Assembly: GCA_016185305.1 (NCBI GenBank) | Contig: JACPNV010000090.1 | Coordinates: 1 to 64,000, forward strand | Source: Actinomycetota bacterium | GTDB taxonomy: Bacteria > Actinomycetota > Acidimicrobiia > Acidimicrobiales > Acidimicrobilacustridaceae | Direction of reading: 5' to 3' | DNA length: 64,000 bases | Shown here: positions 7,757 to 16,529 of the stretch, piece by piece | Numbering within the stretch: the stretch's first letter is position 1 | Layout of the letters: each line of letters opens with the position of its first letter | Notes under the pieces: generated by a model | The model's input: only the letters and a program-made list of their open reading frames with translations | Told to the model about the DNA's origin: nothing | The model's database searches: none | Translations under genes and position numbers: made by a program

Positions 7757-8737
7757 TCACGAGCGGGGCATGACCGTCGGCCCGAGCCGCTGGGCCCATC
7801 CGTCGACGATGCCCCGCAGGGAAAGGACGAAGTACCGCCAGCCCGAGCGCCCATTCCGGAGGAGCACGAAGGTGCTCTTGCCCAGGCCCGCTACCGCCGT
7901 CACCCGGAGCGCACCCGACAGCGAGTTGTTCGCTCGCAGGATCACGATGAGGTTCCGCAGCGCGTAGTACCGGCGCCATGGTGGGACCTTGGCGGTCGAG
8001 GTCGGGTGCCCGTACCCGGAGCCCTCCCGCCCGTGCGTGCGCCGCGCCCACGCTGCGAGCGCGCCGTCGACGACGATGCGATGGCCGGACCGTCGCAGGC
8101 GAAGACCGAGCTCGAGCTCCTCGAACCCGAAGAACAGCCTCTCCGCATACCCGCCGCTGGCGATCGCGGCGCCCGAGCTCATCATCGGGAACTGGTTGCC
8201 CGCGACGTAATCGACGTCGACGACGCCATGGAGGTCTTCGTCGGCCAGCCGGATGCAACGACCGCTGCTCATCTCGAACTTGGCCCCGGTGAGCCCGACC
8301 ATCGCGACGGATCGATCGGCTCGTCGCCGCTCGATGCCGAACTCGAGGAGCTCATCGAGAAGATCGGCACGCAGCGGCGGGTTGTCGTCGTCGAGGAGCA
8401 CGACCCAGTCGGGCGGTGCGAGCACGTCGGCGAGCTGCATCACCGCACGTTGGACGGCGCCGGCGGGGCCGAGATTGACGACCAGTGGAAGGTACTCGAC
8501 CGACGCTGCCGCGGCACCGTTCGCCCGCCGCACCTCTGCCTCGGTGGTAGCAGTCGGCGCATTGTCGACCACGAGAAGGTGGTCGAGCCGGCGCGTCTGG
8601 CTGCCGAGCTCGCGGAGATAGAAGCGCAGATCGACCGGACGGTCGTAGGTAACCAGCACACCGAACAAGCGAGGCCGCGCATGCTCCTCGGTTTCGTCCA
8701 TGGACGGAGATGGCGTGTCGCCATCAGACCCGGCCAT
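7757..8737 (-). CDS. Family 2 glycosyltransferase
   Basis: The 326-residue enzyme has a GT2 core: FGVLVTYDRPVDLRFYLREL, LLVVDNAPT, and DWVVLLDDDNPPL with the metal-binding DDD. The second half has FFGFEELELGLRLRRSGH, the acceptor-binding motif of rhamnosyl- or galactofuranosyl-type GT2 enzymes. The frame is open far upstream, but the ATG at 8737 is preferred because the GT2 core follows within 30 residues and TACTGT sits exactly 6 nt before it. The gene is divergent from the GT2 gene at 8831. The last residues (VDGWAQRLGP) are amphipathic. Confidence 0.87.
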   Translation of the reverse strand: MAGSDGDTPSPSMDETEEHARPRLFGVLVTYDRPVDLRFYLRELGSQTRRLDHLLVVDNAPTATTEAEVRRANGAAAASVEYLPLVVNLGPAGAVQRAVMQLADVLAPPDWVVLLDDDNPPLRADLLDELLEFGIERRRADRSVAMVGLTGAKFEMSSGRCIRLADEDLHGVVDVDYVAGNQFPMMSSGAAIASGGYAERLFFGFEELELGLRLRRSGHRIVVDGALAAWARRTHGREGSGYGHPTSTAKVPPWRRYYALRNLIVILRANNSLSGALRVTAVAGLGKSTFVLLRNGRSGWRYFVLSLRGIVDGWAQRLGPTVMPRS

Positions 8738-8743
8738 GGCCCG

Positions 8744-8749
8744 ACAGTA
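8744..8749 (-). promoter_or_regulatory. -10 hexamer TACTGT deciding the start at 8737
   Basis: On the minus strand TACTGT lies 6 nt before ATG 8737, supporting this internal start and a leaderless mRNA. Confidence 0.5.
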
Positions 8750-8830
8750 GCGCAGCCCCCGCCGCAATCCGCATTGGCGCCTTGGGTTCGTCGTCGTTCG
8801 CCGGGCCGAGTGACTACGCTGAGCGGCCCC

Positions 8831-9703
8831 ATGTCCTCGGTCGCGGCGATCGTCGTCACGCGCAACCGTCGTGAGCAGTTGCTCTGCACCCTCGACGCGT
8901 TGGCCGAACAACTCGTGCCGATCGACAAGGTGATCGTGGTCGACAACGCGAGCGACGACGGTTCGGCGGCGGCCGCTTCCGCGTTCTCGCGGTTCCCCGT
9001 CGAGGTCCTTCCCATGACCACCAACCTCGGGGCCGCGGGCGGCCGCGGCAAGGGGATGAGCGCCGCCGTGCAGCAGGGCTTCGATCTCTGCTGGGTGGTC
9101 GACGACGATTCGGAACCGAACCCGCACGCGCTGGAACGACTCGACCGAGCGCGATCAGCCATCGGCCACTGCGGGATGGTTGGCGTTCGGGGCGGCTACC
9201 GGCGCTGGGGCGTGATCCGGCGCATCCGGTCCGGCCCGGGCCCGCATCCCGTGCGCCATGCCGACCTGGCGATCGGTTTGGTCGACTTCGTCCACATCGA
9301 TTCTGCGCTGGTGGACAGCAACGCTGTCCGGGAGTGCGGGCTTCCCCGCGCCGACTACTTCATCATGATGGAAGACGTCGAATACCCGTTGCGGATCAAG
9401 GACGCGGGCTGGCGCATCGGGCTGCTCGCCGAGGACGTGGTGGACCTCAAGCACCTGGGCTCGACCGGACCGTGGCGGCTCTACTACCAGACTCGCAACG
9501 AGCTGCTCATGGCTCGGGACCGCGGCGAGCTCCGGGCCCTGTTCGGTTGGGTCGTGCGGAGCCTCACGTTCGTGTACGGCCACCTCCGCCACTCCGACGG
9601 CCGCTGGATCCGGCTGCGCTTCCGGGCCAAGGGCGCGGCCGACGGTCTGCGCAACGTGCGAGGGCGGGTCGTCGAACCACCTCCTCAACCATCACCTGGC
9701 TGA
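8831..9703 (+). CDS. Family 2 glycosyltransferase, rhamnosyltransferase-like
   Basis: The 290-residue protein begins VAAIVVTRNRREQLLCTL and has VIVVDNASDDGS, then WVVDDDSEPNP with the DDD metal site. The segment YFIMMEDVEYPLRIKDAGW is the ED-containing acceptor motif typical of rhamnosyl- and galactofuranosyltransferases. YYQTRNELLMAR near the C-terminus is also common in that group. The ATG at 8831 is used because the core begins at once. TACGCT lies 10 nt upstream, so the mRNA leader would be only a few nucleotides. No membrane helices are seen. The sugar transferred cannot be fixed from sequence. Confidence 0.87.
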   Translation: MSSVAAIVVTRNRREQLLCTLDALAEQLVPIDKVIVVDNASDDGSAAAASAFSRFPVEVLPMTTNLGAAGGRGKGMSAAVQQGFDLCWVVDDDSEPNPHALERLDRARSAIGHCGMVGVRGGYRRWGVIRRIRSGPGPHPVRHADLAIGLVDFVHIDSALVDSNAVRECGLPRADYFIMMEDVEYPLRIKDAGWRIGLLAEDVVDLKHLGSTGPWRLYYQTRNELLMARDRGELRALFGWVVRSLTFVYGHLRHSDGRWIRLRFRAKGAADGLRNVRGRVVEPPPQPSPG

Positions 9704-9782
9704 CCGGGACAGTTGCGGTGCGTCCGAGCCATATACTCGCCCCTCGCGCCGTGAGTCCTTCCCCTCCTGCACCTCGACAGCA

Positions 9783-10718
9783 ATGACCACACCGAAGAGA
9801 CCGGTGCTTGCCGGCAACAGCCACGCGGGGGTCTACGTGCTCGACCTGCTGCTCGAGGTCTGGCGCCGTGACGACATCCTCGTCATCGCGGCGCCCGAGA
9901 CCAAGCGCCACGACTGGCAGCCTTCCCTCGCGGCACGGGCGGCCGAGCTCGAGGTCCCCTGCCTCGTGCCGGCGAGGGTCAACGATGACGACGTCGTCCA
10001 GGCCGTCGCCGACCATCAGGCCGACCTCCTGCTGTCCGTCTACTACACGCAGATCTTCAGCGCACCCCTCCTCGAGGCCATCACCGGGGCGCGGCTGAAC
10101 TTCCATCCCGCCCTGCTCCCGAAGCATCGCGGGACGGCGCCGCTCATCTGGGCCATCGCCGAGGGCGACACGATGGCCGGGTTGTCTGTACACGAGATCA
10201 CGCTGGGCGTCGACACCGGCGACCTGCTGTGGCAGCGCGTGCTGCCGATCCACCCCGAAGACACGGGCTACAGCCTGCAGATGAAAGCTGCGGCTCTGGC
10301 CCGGGCCACCGCCGCCGAGCTGATCCGGTGCCTCGTGCAGGGTCGACCACTTCCCCCGCCGCAACGCCAGACAGGGACGGCGACCCACCACACCTCGCGC
10401 GATCCACAGCTCAACCAGATCGACTGGGATCAGCCCGCGGCGAAGGTTCGCAACATCGTCCGGGCGCTGGCCCACCCCCTGCCCGGCGCGTACATGACGG
10501 TCGGCTCGCGTCGCATCGGGGTCGAATGGGTCGAGCCCCGGCCCACGCGGACGGCTTCCAGGTCCCCCGGCATGGTCGAGTACGACTCCAGTGGCTCGCC
10601 CACGATCTGGAGCGCAGACGCGCCGGTGGCGATCGAGGCGATCCGCTTCGAAGGCGAGCTGCTTTCTGGGAGCACGCTTCGCAAGCTCGGCGTCCAGGAA
10701 GGCGACTTCGCGTCGTGA
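9783..10718 (+). CDS. Formyltransferase, probably sugar N-formyltransferase
   Basis: The 311-residue protein belongs to the N10-formyltetrahydrofolate-dependent formyltransferase fold shared by methionyl-tRNA and sugar N-formyltransferases. The catalytic Asn-His-Asp triad is visible as LNFHPALLPKHRG (Asn106, His108) and LGVDTGD (Asp144). The C-terminal ~90 residues match the small OB-like subdomain of the family. It overlaps the next gene, a DegT aminotransferase, by GTGA. That pairing, and the glycan context, favour formylation of an amino sugar over initiator tRNA. Methionyl-tRNA formyltransferase is the main alternative, but that gene normally sits next to def or priA. Confidence 0.82.
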   Translation: MTTPKRPVLAGNSHAGVYVLDLLLEVWRRDDILVIAAPETKRHDWQPSLAARAAELEVPCLVPARVNDDDVVQAVADHQADLLLSVYYTQIFSAPLLEAITGARLNFHPALLPKHRGTAPLIWAIAEGDTMAGLSVHEITLGVDTGDLLWQRVLPIHPEDTGYSLQMKAAALARATAAELIRCLVQGRPLPPPQRQTGTATHHTSRDPQLNQIDWDQPAAKVRNIVRALAHPLPGAYMTVGSRRIGVEWVEPRPTRTASRSPGMVEYDSSGSPTIWSADAPVAIEAIRFEGELLSGSTLRKLGVQEGDFAS

Positions 10719-11857
10719 GCGAGCCGATCATCTTCGGGCAGCCGCAGTTCGGCGAGGAGGAAGTCGAGCTCGTCTCCCGCACGCTCCGGTCCACGTGGAT
10801 CGGTCAGGGTCCCCTCGTCGAAGAGTTCGAGCGGAAGCTCGGCGCCGCGGTGTGGGCCGACCATGTGGCCGCCGTGGGCTCCTGCACGGCCGCGCTCGAG
10901 CTCTCGCTGCTCGCCCTCGGCATCGGCGCCGGCGCCGAGGTCATCGCCCCGGCCATGACCTTCGTCGCGACCGTGAACGCCATCGAGTCGACCGGCGCGA
11001 GCACGGTGCTCGCTGATGTCGACCCGGCGACGTTGCTCATGACCCCAGACGCCGCGCGCCGGCTGATCACCGGCCGCACCCGGGCGTTGATGCCCGTCAG
11101 CTTCGCCGGCCGCCCGCTCGATCTCACCGGGTTCCTCGAGCTCGCCGACGAACGCGATCTGTACATCATCGAGGACGCCGCCCACAGCGTCGGGGGCGTC
11201 GCCGACGGCCAGCCGATCGGCGCCGGCCGCCACCCCCGCCTGGTCACGTGCTTCAGCTTCTACCCGAACAAGAACCTCGCCTCCGCCGAAGGTGGAGCCG
11301 TCACCGCGACCGACCCGGCCGTGACCGATCGCATCCGCTCGCTTCGCCTCCATGGCCTGAACGCAGACGCGTGGGGCCGCTACCGCGACCGGGCCTACAA
11401 GCCGACGCTCGCGACCGCGCTGGGCCGCAAAGCCAACTGGACCGACCTGCAAGCCGCCGTCGCCCTCCCCCAGCTCGCGAAGCTCGAGGGCTTCCTCGCA
11501 GCGCGCGAGCACCTGGCCGAGTGCTACGACCGGCATCTTGCCGGCGTCCCCAAGCTCGAGCTGTTCGACCGGCCGCCGCCATCGGTCCGCCAGCGGCATG
11601 CGCTGCACCTCTACCAGGTGCGAGTGGCCGGCGGCGAGCGCGATGCGTTGATCGCGAAGCTGCGCGCCGACGGGATCGGCGCCGCCGTGCACTACCCGGC
11701 CATCCATCACCACCCGTTCTACGAGCACCTCGCCCGCGACGACCTCGGCGAGTCCGACCGGGCGGCGCTCGAAGTGCTGTCACTGCCGATGCATCCGGGC
11801 ATGGTGGAGCGGCACATCGTGCGCGTCGCCGAAGCGATCGCCCAGTCGTTGGGGTGA
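10715..11857 (+). CDS. DegT/DnrJ/EryC1 aminotransferase
   Basis: This 380-residue PLP enzyme converts a keto-sugar nucleotide to an amino sugar. It opens IIFGQPQFGEEEVELVSRTL and STWIGQGPLVEEFE, the sugar aminotransferase signature. Asp154 (YIIEDAAHSVGG) would contact the pyridine nitrogen, and Lys186 (SFYPNKNLASAEGG) forms the Schiff base. Length and motif order match the ArnB/PseC/VioA group. It overlaps the formyltransferase gene by 4 nt (GTGA). The two enzymes are a natural pair: transamination followed by N-formylation gives a formamido sugar. The 4,6-dehydratase that would supply the keto sugar is not in the window. Confidence 0.88.
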   Translation: MSEPIIFGQPQFGEEEVELVSRTLRSTWIGQGPLVEEFERKLGAAVWADHVAAVGSCTAALELSLLALGIGAGAEVIAPAMTFVATVNAIESTGASTVLADVDPATLLMTPDAARRLITGRTRALMPVSFAGRPLDLTGFLELADERDLYIIEDAAHSVGGVADGQPIGAGRHPRLVTCFSFYPNKNLASAEGGAVTATDPAVTDRIRSLRLHGLNADAWGRYRDRAYKPTLATALGRKANWTDLQAAVALPQLAKLEGFLAAREHLAECYDRHLAGVPKLELFDRPPPSVRQRHALHLYQVRVAGGERDALIAKLRADGIGAAVHYPAIHHHPFYEHLARDDLGESDRAALEVLSLPMHPGMVERHIVRVAEAIAQSLG

Positions 11858-11913
11858 CCGGGCGCCAGCCGCGTCCGACGCCTCTGCCACACCTGTCAGG
11901 TCAGCCGCGCCGG

Positions 11914-11919
11914 TACACT
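11914..11919 (+). promoter_or_regulatory. -10 hexamer TACACT upstream of GT2
   Basis: TACACT lies 8 nt before the GTG at 11928; CTGTCA about 15 nt further upstream is a weak -35 candidate. Confidence 0.45.
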
Positions 11920-11927
11920 CTCGCCCC

Positions 11928-12815
11928 GTGCCGCAGACACCGCTCGTCAGCGTGGTCATACCGTCATGGAACGGCGAGCAGCGAATCACGAGCACGCTCG
12001 AGAGCCTCGACGGCCAGACGCTCGCACCCGAGAGGTTCGAGATCATCGTGGTCGACGATGGCAGCGACGACGCCACCGCGCTCGTCGTCGATCGTTTCGC
12101 CGCCAGGCATCCCGCGTTGCAGGTGCGCTGCCTCCGGCAATCGAACGGCGGCGTGAACGCGGCCCGGAACGTGGGCGTGCAGGCTTCGCGGGGGATGGCC
12201 GTCGCGTTGCTCGACGACGACGAGCGCGCTCCTGCGGATCATCTCGAGCGAGCAGTCGGGCTGCTCGACGCGCACGCGGAGGTTGCCGGGGTGGGCGGGC
12301 CCGCTCGCGACACCGGAGGCGACCATCGCCGGACCTGTGCGGGCTGCTCCATCGCCGATGTCGTGCTGCCGCATGAGGGTCAGGTGATCACCGACCGTCT
12401 GCTCGGGGGCAACATGGTCGTCCGGCGATCCGTCTTCGACGAGGTCGGCCCGTTCGACGAGGACATCTCCGGTCGGGGCGACGAGACCGAGTGGTTCTAC
12501 CGTGCCCGCCTCAAGTTCCTCTACGACGACAGCCTCTTCATCTGGCACGACAAAGACGGCCTGAGCCTGCGGCGCCTCGCCGCCATCCAGTTTCGCCAGG
12601 GCCGGGCCATCCCGATCGCGGCCAGAAAGATGCGGGGCACAAGCAGCTACCGGCCCCATCCCGACCGTGTCCCCCGCTACCTCGTGCACGGCCTGCGGAA
12701 GCGGTGCGACAAGGGCTACCTGCTGGCGATGCGCGAGCTCGGCGCGCTCTATGAGCACATACGCCTCCGCCGGCGCGAGCGAACGGTGCCCGCCAGGGCC
12801 AAACCAACACGCTGA
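11928..12815 (+). CDS. Family 2 glycosyltransferase
   Basis: The 295-residue enzyme opens VSVVIPSWNGEQRITSTLES, followed by IIVVDDGSDDAT and RQSNGGVNAARNVG. The DXD region is VALLDDDERAP. GGNMVVRRSVFDEVGPFDED and RGDETEWFYRAR form the acceptor-side motifs. The last ~40 residues are strongly basic (RLRRRERTVPARAKPTR), which may place the enzyme at the membrane surface. It is convergent with the ABC exporter gene, whose stop is 22 nt away, and it follows the amino-sugar pair on the same strand. Confidence 0.88.
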   Translation: MPQTPLVSVVIPSWNGEQRITSTLESLDGQTLAPERFEIIVVDDGSDDATALVVDRFAARHPALQVRCLRQSNGGVNAARNVGVQASRGMAVALLDDDERAPADHLERAVGLLDAHAEVAGVGGPARDTGGDHRRTCAGCSIADVVLPHEGQVITDRLLGGNMVVRRSVFDEVGPFDEDISGRGDETEWFYRARLKFLYDDSLFIWHDKDGLSLRRLAAIQFRQGRAIPIAARKMRGTSSYRPHPDRVPRYLVHGLRKRCDKGYLLAMRELGALYEHIRLRRRERTVPARAKPTR

Positions 12816-12837
12816 GCTGCTTCGACCCCGCCCGCTC

Positions 12838-14610
12838 TCAGCCGGGGGCACCGATGTCGAGCGTGCCGGCGTCCAACGCCCGCCGGAAGTAGTCGCTCGT
12901 CTCCATCACGTCGGTGAGCGACCCATCGGATTCGAGCCGTCCTTCACGAAGGACCAGCAGGCGATCACAGATGCTCAGCGTCGAGAGGCGGTGGGCGATG
13001 ATGAACACCAGCTTCTTGCCGCTGAGCGAGCGCAGCGTGTCCTGCACGATGGCCTCGGAGTGAACATCGAGTGCGCTGCTCGGCTCGTCGAGCACCAAGA
13101 CGTCGGCACCGCGTGCTAGTGACCGAGCGATGCCGATGCGCTGGATCTGCCCGCCGGAGAGATCGCGGGTGCTCTGCCCGATCTGCGTGTCGTAGCCAGC
13201 CGGCAGGCTCTCGATCACGTCGTGCAAGCCCGCCGCCTTCGCCGCGTCGACAATCGATGCAAACGGCATGGCCTCGTCGAACAGCGAGATGTTCTCGCGC
13301 ACCGTGCCATGGAACAGGATGGGATCCTGCGGTACCAACGTGAGCCGCCGGTACCAGCTCGCCAGCGAGTACTGGTCGGCATCGATGCCGTTCACGGTGA
13401 TCACCCCGCTGAGCGGTGTGCGCAGCCGCAACAGCAGCTGCGAGAGCGTCGACTTCCCGCTGCCGGACGGTCCGACGACGCCGACGATCTGCCCTCTCGC
13501 CACCTCGAAGCTCACGTCGGCGAGGGCGGGGGCATCACCGCCGTAGGAGTATCCGACACCGTCGCACGCGATCACCTCGACCGGTGGCAGATCTATGCCG
13601 CCGCTGTGCTCGGGGTGGGCAACGAACACTCCCTCGATCTCCTCGAGGCGAAGAACCATCTGCATGGAGTCGATGATGGTGTGCCGGGCCGTCTGGAGCC
13701 GCTGGCCGTACGAGACACCCCGCAGCAAGAGCAGCGCGGTGGCCCCCAAGACGCCGATGTCGATGAGCGCGAAGGATCGCGCCGAGAAGAGCGCGGCAAG
13801 GACCAAGATGATGCCGAGGTACTGGTAGGCGGGCCCGACCACCGACCCGATGAAGCTCACCCGCAACTTCAGCCGCGCCAGCCGCTGTATGGAGACGTTC
13901 AGCTTCGCGTACCGATCCGGCCACGCACCGAAGACGCGCAGCTCGCGCGTCAGCGACTCGGTCTCGGTCAGCTCGACGCCGAACTGACGCTGCAGGCGCG
14001 CCATCTCACGACTGAGCGGCTTGACGCGATTGGACAGCGGTCGGAGCCCAAGCGAGAGCACCGCGCCGACCGCGAGGAGCGCGAGAGCCGCCCGGACGTC
14101 GAGCAGGAGGGCGACGACGAGGAACACCGCGACGCTCAGCCCGGCTTGCAACGCCGACACCAGCGAGCTCAGCGATCGACCCCCAGCTTGGATGTACGCG
14201 GACACCGACTGGAGGGTGCCGGCACGCTCGGCCCGCTGGGTCGGGTAGTCGGCGTCCATGTAGGCGCGCAGCGCCTGGGCTCTGCGCTTCTCCTCCCAGC
14301 TCGTCACGAGCCGCGCCGACCACCACGACGAGACCACGTTGCCGATGAGCGCGAGGACCATGAACCCCAGTGCGAGCGCGAACAACGAGGAGATCCCGCC
14401 GGTGAAGCTCATCGGGCCAACCTTGCGCGAGACCTGTTCCTTGCTCTCCGCGATGGACTGAGCCAACGGCACGAGCAGGACGAGGGCCAAGGCCTCGACC
14501 TGCGCGACCACGAGACCGAGCACCGAGAGGCCCGCTATGTTCCAGCGCTCTGACCGGAAGTACCTCAGCACCGACGGCGTCTCGTCACGCTGCCGGCCCG
14601 AACGCCGCAT
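12838..14610 (-). CDS. ABC exporter, fused permease–ATPase (lipid/glycan flippase type)
   Basis: The 590-residue half-transporter has about six membrane helices in residues 20-310 (IAGLSVLGLVVAQVEALALV is the first) and a C-terminal nucleotide-binding domain. The NBD shows Walker A VGPSGSGKST, the signature LSGGQIQRIGIA, Walker B VLVLDEPSSALD, and the H-loop IIAHRLST. This is the MsbA/PglK-type architecture, which flips lipid-linked sugars or lipids. In this locus the likely cargo is a lipid-linked glycan unit. Start is ATG 14610 or, two codons earlier, GTG 14616; the longer frame to 14874 has no homology-like content. It functions as a homodimer in this family. Confidence 0.88.
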   Translation of the reverse strand: MRRSGRQRDETPSVLRYFRSERWNIAGLSVLGLVVAQVEALALVLLVPLAQSIAESKEQVSRKVGPMSFTGGISSLFALALGFMVLALIGNVVSSWWSARLVTSWEEKRRAQALRAYMDADYPTQRAERAGTLQSVSAYIQAGGRSLSSLVSALQAGLSVAVFLVVALLLDVRAALALLAVGAVLSLGLRPLSNRVKPLSREMARLQRQFGVELTETESLTRELRVFGAWPDRYAKLNVSIQRLARLKLRVSFIGSVVGPAYQYLGIILVLAALFSARSFALIDIGVLGATALLLLRGVSYGQRLQTARHTIIDSMQMVLRLEEIEGVFVAHPEHSGGIDLPPVEVIACDGVGYSYGGDAPALADVSFEVARGQIVGVVGPSGSGKSTLSQLLLRLRTPLSGVITVNGIDADQYSLASWYRRLTLVPQDPILFHGTVRENISLFDEAMPFASIVDAAKAAGLHDVIESLPAGYDTQIGQSTRDLSGGQIQRIGIARSLARGADVLVLDEPSSALDVHSEAIVQDTLRSLSGKKLVFIIAHRLSTLSICDRLLVLREGRLESDGSLTDVMETSDYFRRALDAGTLDIGAPG

Positions 14611-14824
14611 GCTCACCGGGGCCCGCGCGCCAGCACCCGAACGGGACAGATCGCGGACGGATCGGTGGGAAAAGGCGTGAACACAGGACCGAGATCGTAG
14701 TTCCGGTGGCACGGCGAGCGAGCATCGCCGCGCGCGTCTCGAACCGAAGCAACGTCTCGACCACCAACCGCGGGAGTATGCTGCCCAGTTCCCGCCCTCG
14801 AGAGCCACGGAGCAGGCTGGCATC

Positions 14825-14852
14825 CCATGAGAATCGCCCCATGAGAATCGCC
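14825..14852 (+). repeat. Tandem 14-bp duplication covering a start codon
   Basis: CCATGAGAATCGCC occurs twice head to tail. The second copy supplies the in-frame ATG (14841) of the pyruvyl transferase. The first ATG (14827) is out of frame by 14 nt, so ribosomes starting there would miss the gene. Confidence 0.85.
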
Positions 14853-15872
14853 TACGTCGGGGGCTTCTGGGCAACCAACATCGGCAACGCCTTCTACAAC
14901 CTCGGCGCTCTGCACGCCCTCCGAGCTGCCGACCCTTCCAACCAGGTGTTCCTGATCCCCGACCTGGCGAGCTGGCACTGGAACAGCGAGAACGCCTATG
15001 ACGTGGTGACAGACGTCGACGTCGATCTGTGGGTGTTCTCGGGGCCGTTCTTCTGCGGCCATATCGAGCGCTTCGTTCCCGTGTTCAACCGCATCCGCGG
15101 CCGAGGCGGCCGGTTTGGGTTCGTTTCCGTCGGCGCGAGCTCCTACCTCCCCGACGAGTGGGCGCTCGTTCGCGGCGTGCTCGACTCGTTCGGCGACACG
15201 CTCGCGTTCGTCTCGACCCGCGATGCGGAGACCTTCGGCATGGCGCGAGAGCTCTCCTGCCCCGTACACGACGGAATCTGCACCAGCATGTTCCTCGACG
15301 AGGCCGTCTCGGTGCCGTACCTCGATCGGCCGCCCTACATCGTCTTGAACTTCAACGCGAAGCACGAGCCGATCGTCCGCTGGACCGACGAGCGCTTCGA
15401 GGTGACGGCCCGGCAACGCTCGACCCAAAAGCGGGGCCGGGTCGCCCGGGCTCTGGGCCGGCCCGAGGCCGGCGCAGCAGGAGCCCACCCCTATCCCCGC
15501 TCCGTCGGGCCATACGACGTCCTGCGCACACGTAGCGAAGAGCTCCGGCACAATCCCGCCACACTGTTCGACCGCCCGAACGTGCACTACTCCGATGTGC
15601 CCTACGGCTACCTCAGCATCTACCGCAGCGCCGAGGTCGTGTTCAGCGACCGGGTGCACACCTGCGCGTCGACGCTCATCCTCGGCGGCACCGCGCAGTA
15701 CGTCACGACGACGACCAGATCGCGCGACGGGCGGCGCAAGCTGCTCGAGCGGGTGGGCGCGGCACACGTCTTCTCGGCGCCGGGTCGCCTCGACCGGACG
15801 GCGGTCGAAGGTGAGAAGCTGGCGATGACGGCCTTCTTGCGGGCCTGCCTCTCCGGCGTGCGCAGCACCTGA
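14841..15872 (+). CDS. Polysaccharide pyruvyl transferase family protein
   Basis: The 343-residue protein fits the PS_pyruv_trans fold, which attaches a pyruvate ketal to glycan sugars from phosphoenolpyruvate. Visible features are the N-terminal MRIAYVGGFWATNIGNAFYN strand-loop, FGFVSVGASSYLP in the middle, and VVFSDRVHTCASTLILGG near the C-terminus; the SDRxH motif is diagnostic. The start is the second of two tandem ATG copies. It is divergent from the exporter gene and convergent with the carotenoid operon. Pyruvylation gives a negative charge, which together with the sulfotransferases implies a highly anionic polymer. Confidence 0.82.
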   Translation: MRIAYVGGFWATNIGNAFYNLGALHALRAADPSNQVFLIPDLASWHWNSENAYDVVTDVDVDLWVFSGPFFCGHIERFVPVFNRIRGRGGRFGFVSVGASSYLPDEWALVRGVLDSFGDTLAFVSTRDAETFGMARELSCPVHDGICTSMFLDEAVSVPYLDRPPYIVLNFNAKHEPIVRWTDERFEVTARQRSTQKRGRVARALGRPEAGAAGAHPYPRSVGPYDVLRTRSEELRHNPATLFDRPNVHYSDVPYGYLSIYRSAEVVFSDRVHTCASTLILGGTAQYVTTTTRSRDGRRKLLERVGAAHVFSAPGRLDRTAVEGEKLAMTAFLRACLSGVRST

Positions 15873-15932
15873 ACGACCGGAGTCTCAGTGGAGAGTCTAG
15901 CTAGCCCCACGGTTCGGCGACGGGGGCGGCAC

Positions 15933-16529
15933 TCATCGAGCCATTCGACCTCGGCGCAGCGGCCGAGCACGACGAAGTCGAAGGTGCTGCGCCACTCGAT
16001 CTTGCCCGTCGACGGGCCTTGCAGGCTCGCACCGTCGCGACCGGCGCCGCTGGATCCGGTCGATGCGGGCGCGGTTGTACCGCTGGATCACGATGCAGGG
16101 CACGTTGGCCACGACCGCGAAGGCGACCATTGCGACGAACAGACCCGGCGGGTTCCAGAGGACGAAGATCGGCGCGACGGCCACCAAGAGCCAGTGCACC
16201 ACCTCGGCGCGTCTCGTCTCGATTGCGAACCCGGACAAGTCGCGATCCGGAGCGTCGGGAAGCTGTCGCTTCGACTGCGAACCGAACACCTGACCGCCGT
16301 CGGGTAGGGAATCCTTCCAGGAACGAACACGTAGTCGTTCGTAGATCCGACCCTCCCGTTCGAACGATCGAATGCTCGTCAACCAGCCGTCGCGGCGGAA
16401 CCTAGCCGCCGGCAGCTTCGCGCACACGAACCCGATCACCACGCTGGCAGACGCCCACACGATGCTGTCGATCAGCACCAGTCCACCCGTCGTCACGACG
16501 ACCTCGACGGTACGACGCGACCGCGCCAT
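15933..16529 (-). CDS. CrtO-like carotenoid glycoside acyltransferase
   Basis: The 198-residue membrane protein resembles glycosyl-4,4'-diaponeurosporenoate acyltransferase (CrtO of staphyloxanthin synthesis), which esterifies a sugar on a carotenoid with a fatty acid. It has a first membrane span (LVLIDSIVWASASVVIGFVC), a soluble part ERLRVRSWKDSLPDGG with the family's RxWKD(x)LP motif, and hydrophobic segments near VVHWLLVAVAPIFVLW and FVAMVAFAVVANVPCIVIQR. The start at ATG 16529 overlaps the glycosyltransferase stop by 37 nt; a GTG about 30 nt further in is an alternative. It is the last gene of the operon. Confidence 0.75.
   Translation of the reverse strand: MARSRRTVEVVVTTGGLVLIDSIVWASASVVIGFVCAKLPAARFRRDGWLTSIRSFEREGRIYERLRVRSWKDSLPDGGQVFGSQSKRQLPDAPDRDLSGFAIETRRAEVVHWLLVAVAPIFVLWNPPGLFVAMVAFAVVANVPCIVIQRYNRARIDRIQRRRSRRCEPARPVDGQDRVAQHLRLRRARPLRRGRMAR

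Noticed and set aside
14827-14840. First ATG of the duplicated pair as the pyruvyl transferase start
   Set aside because: It is out of frame by 14 nt with the family motifs.
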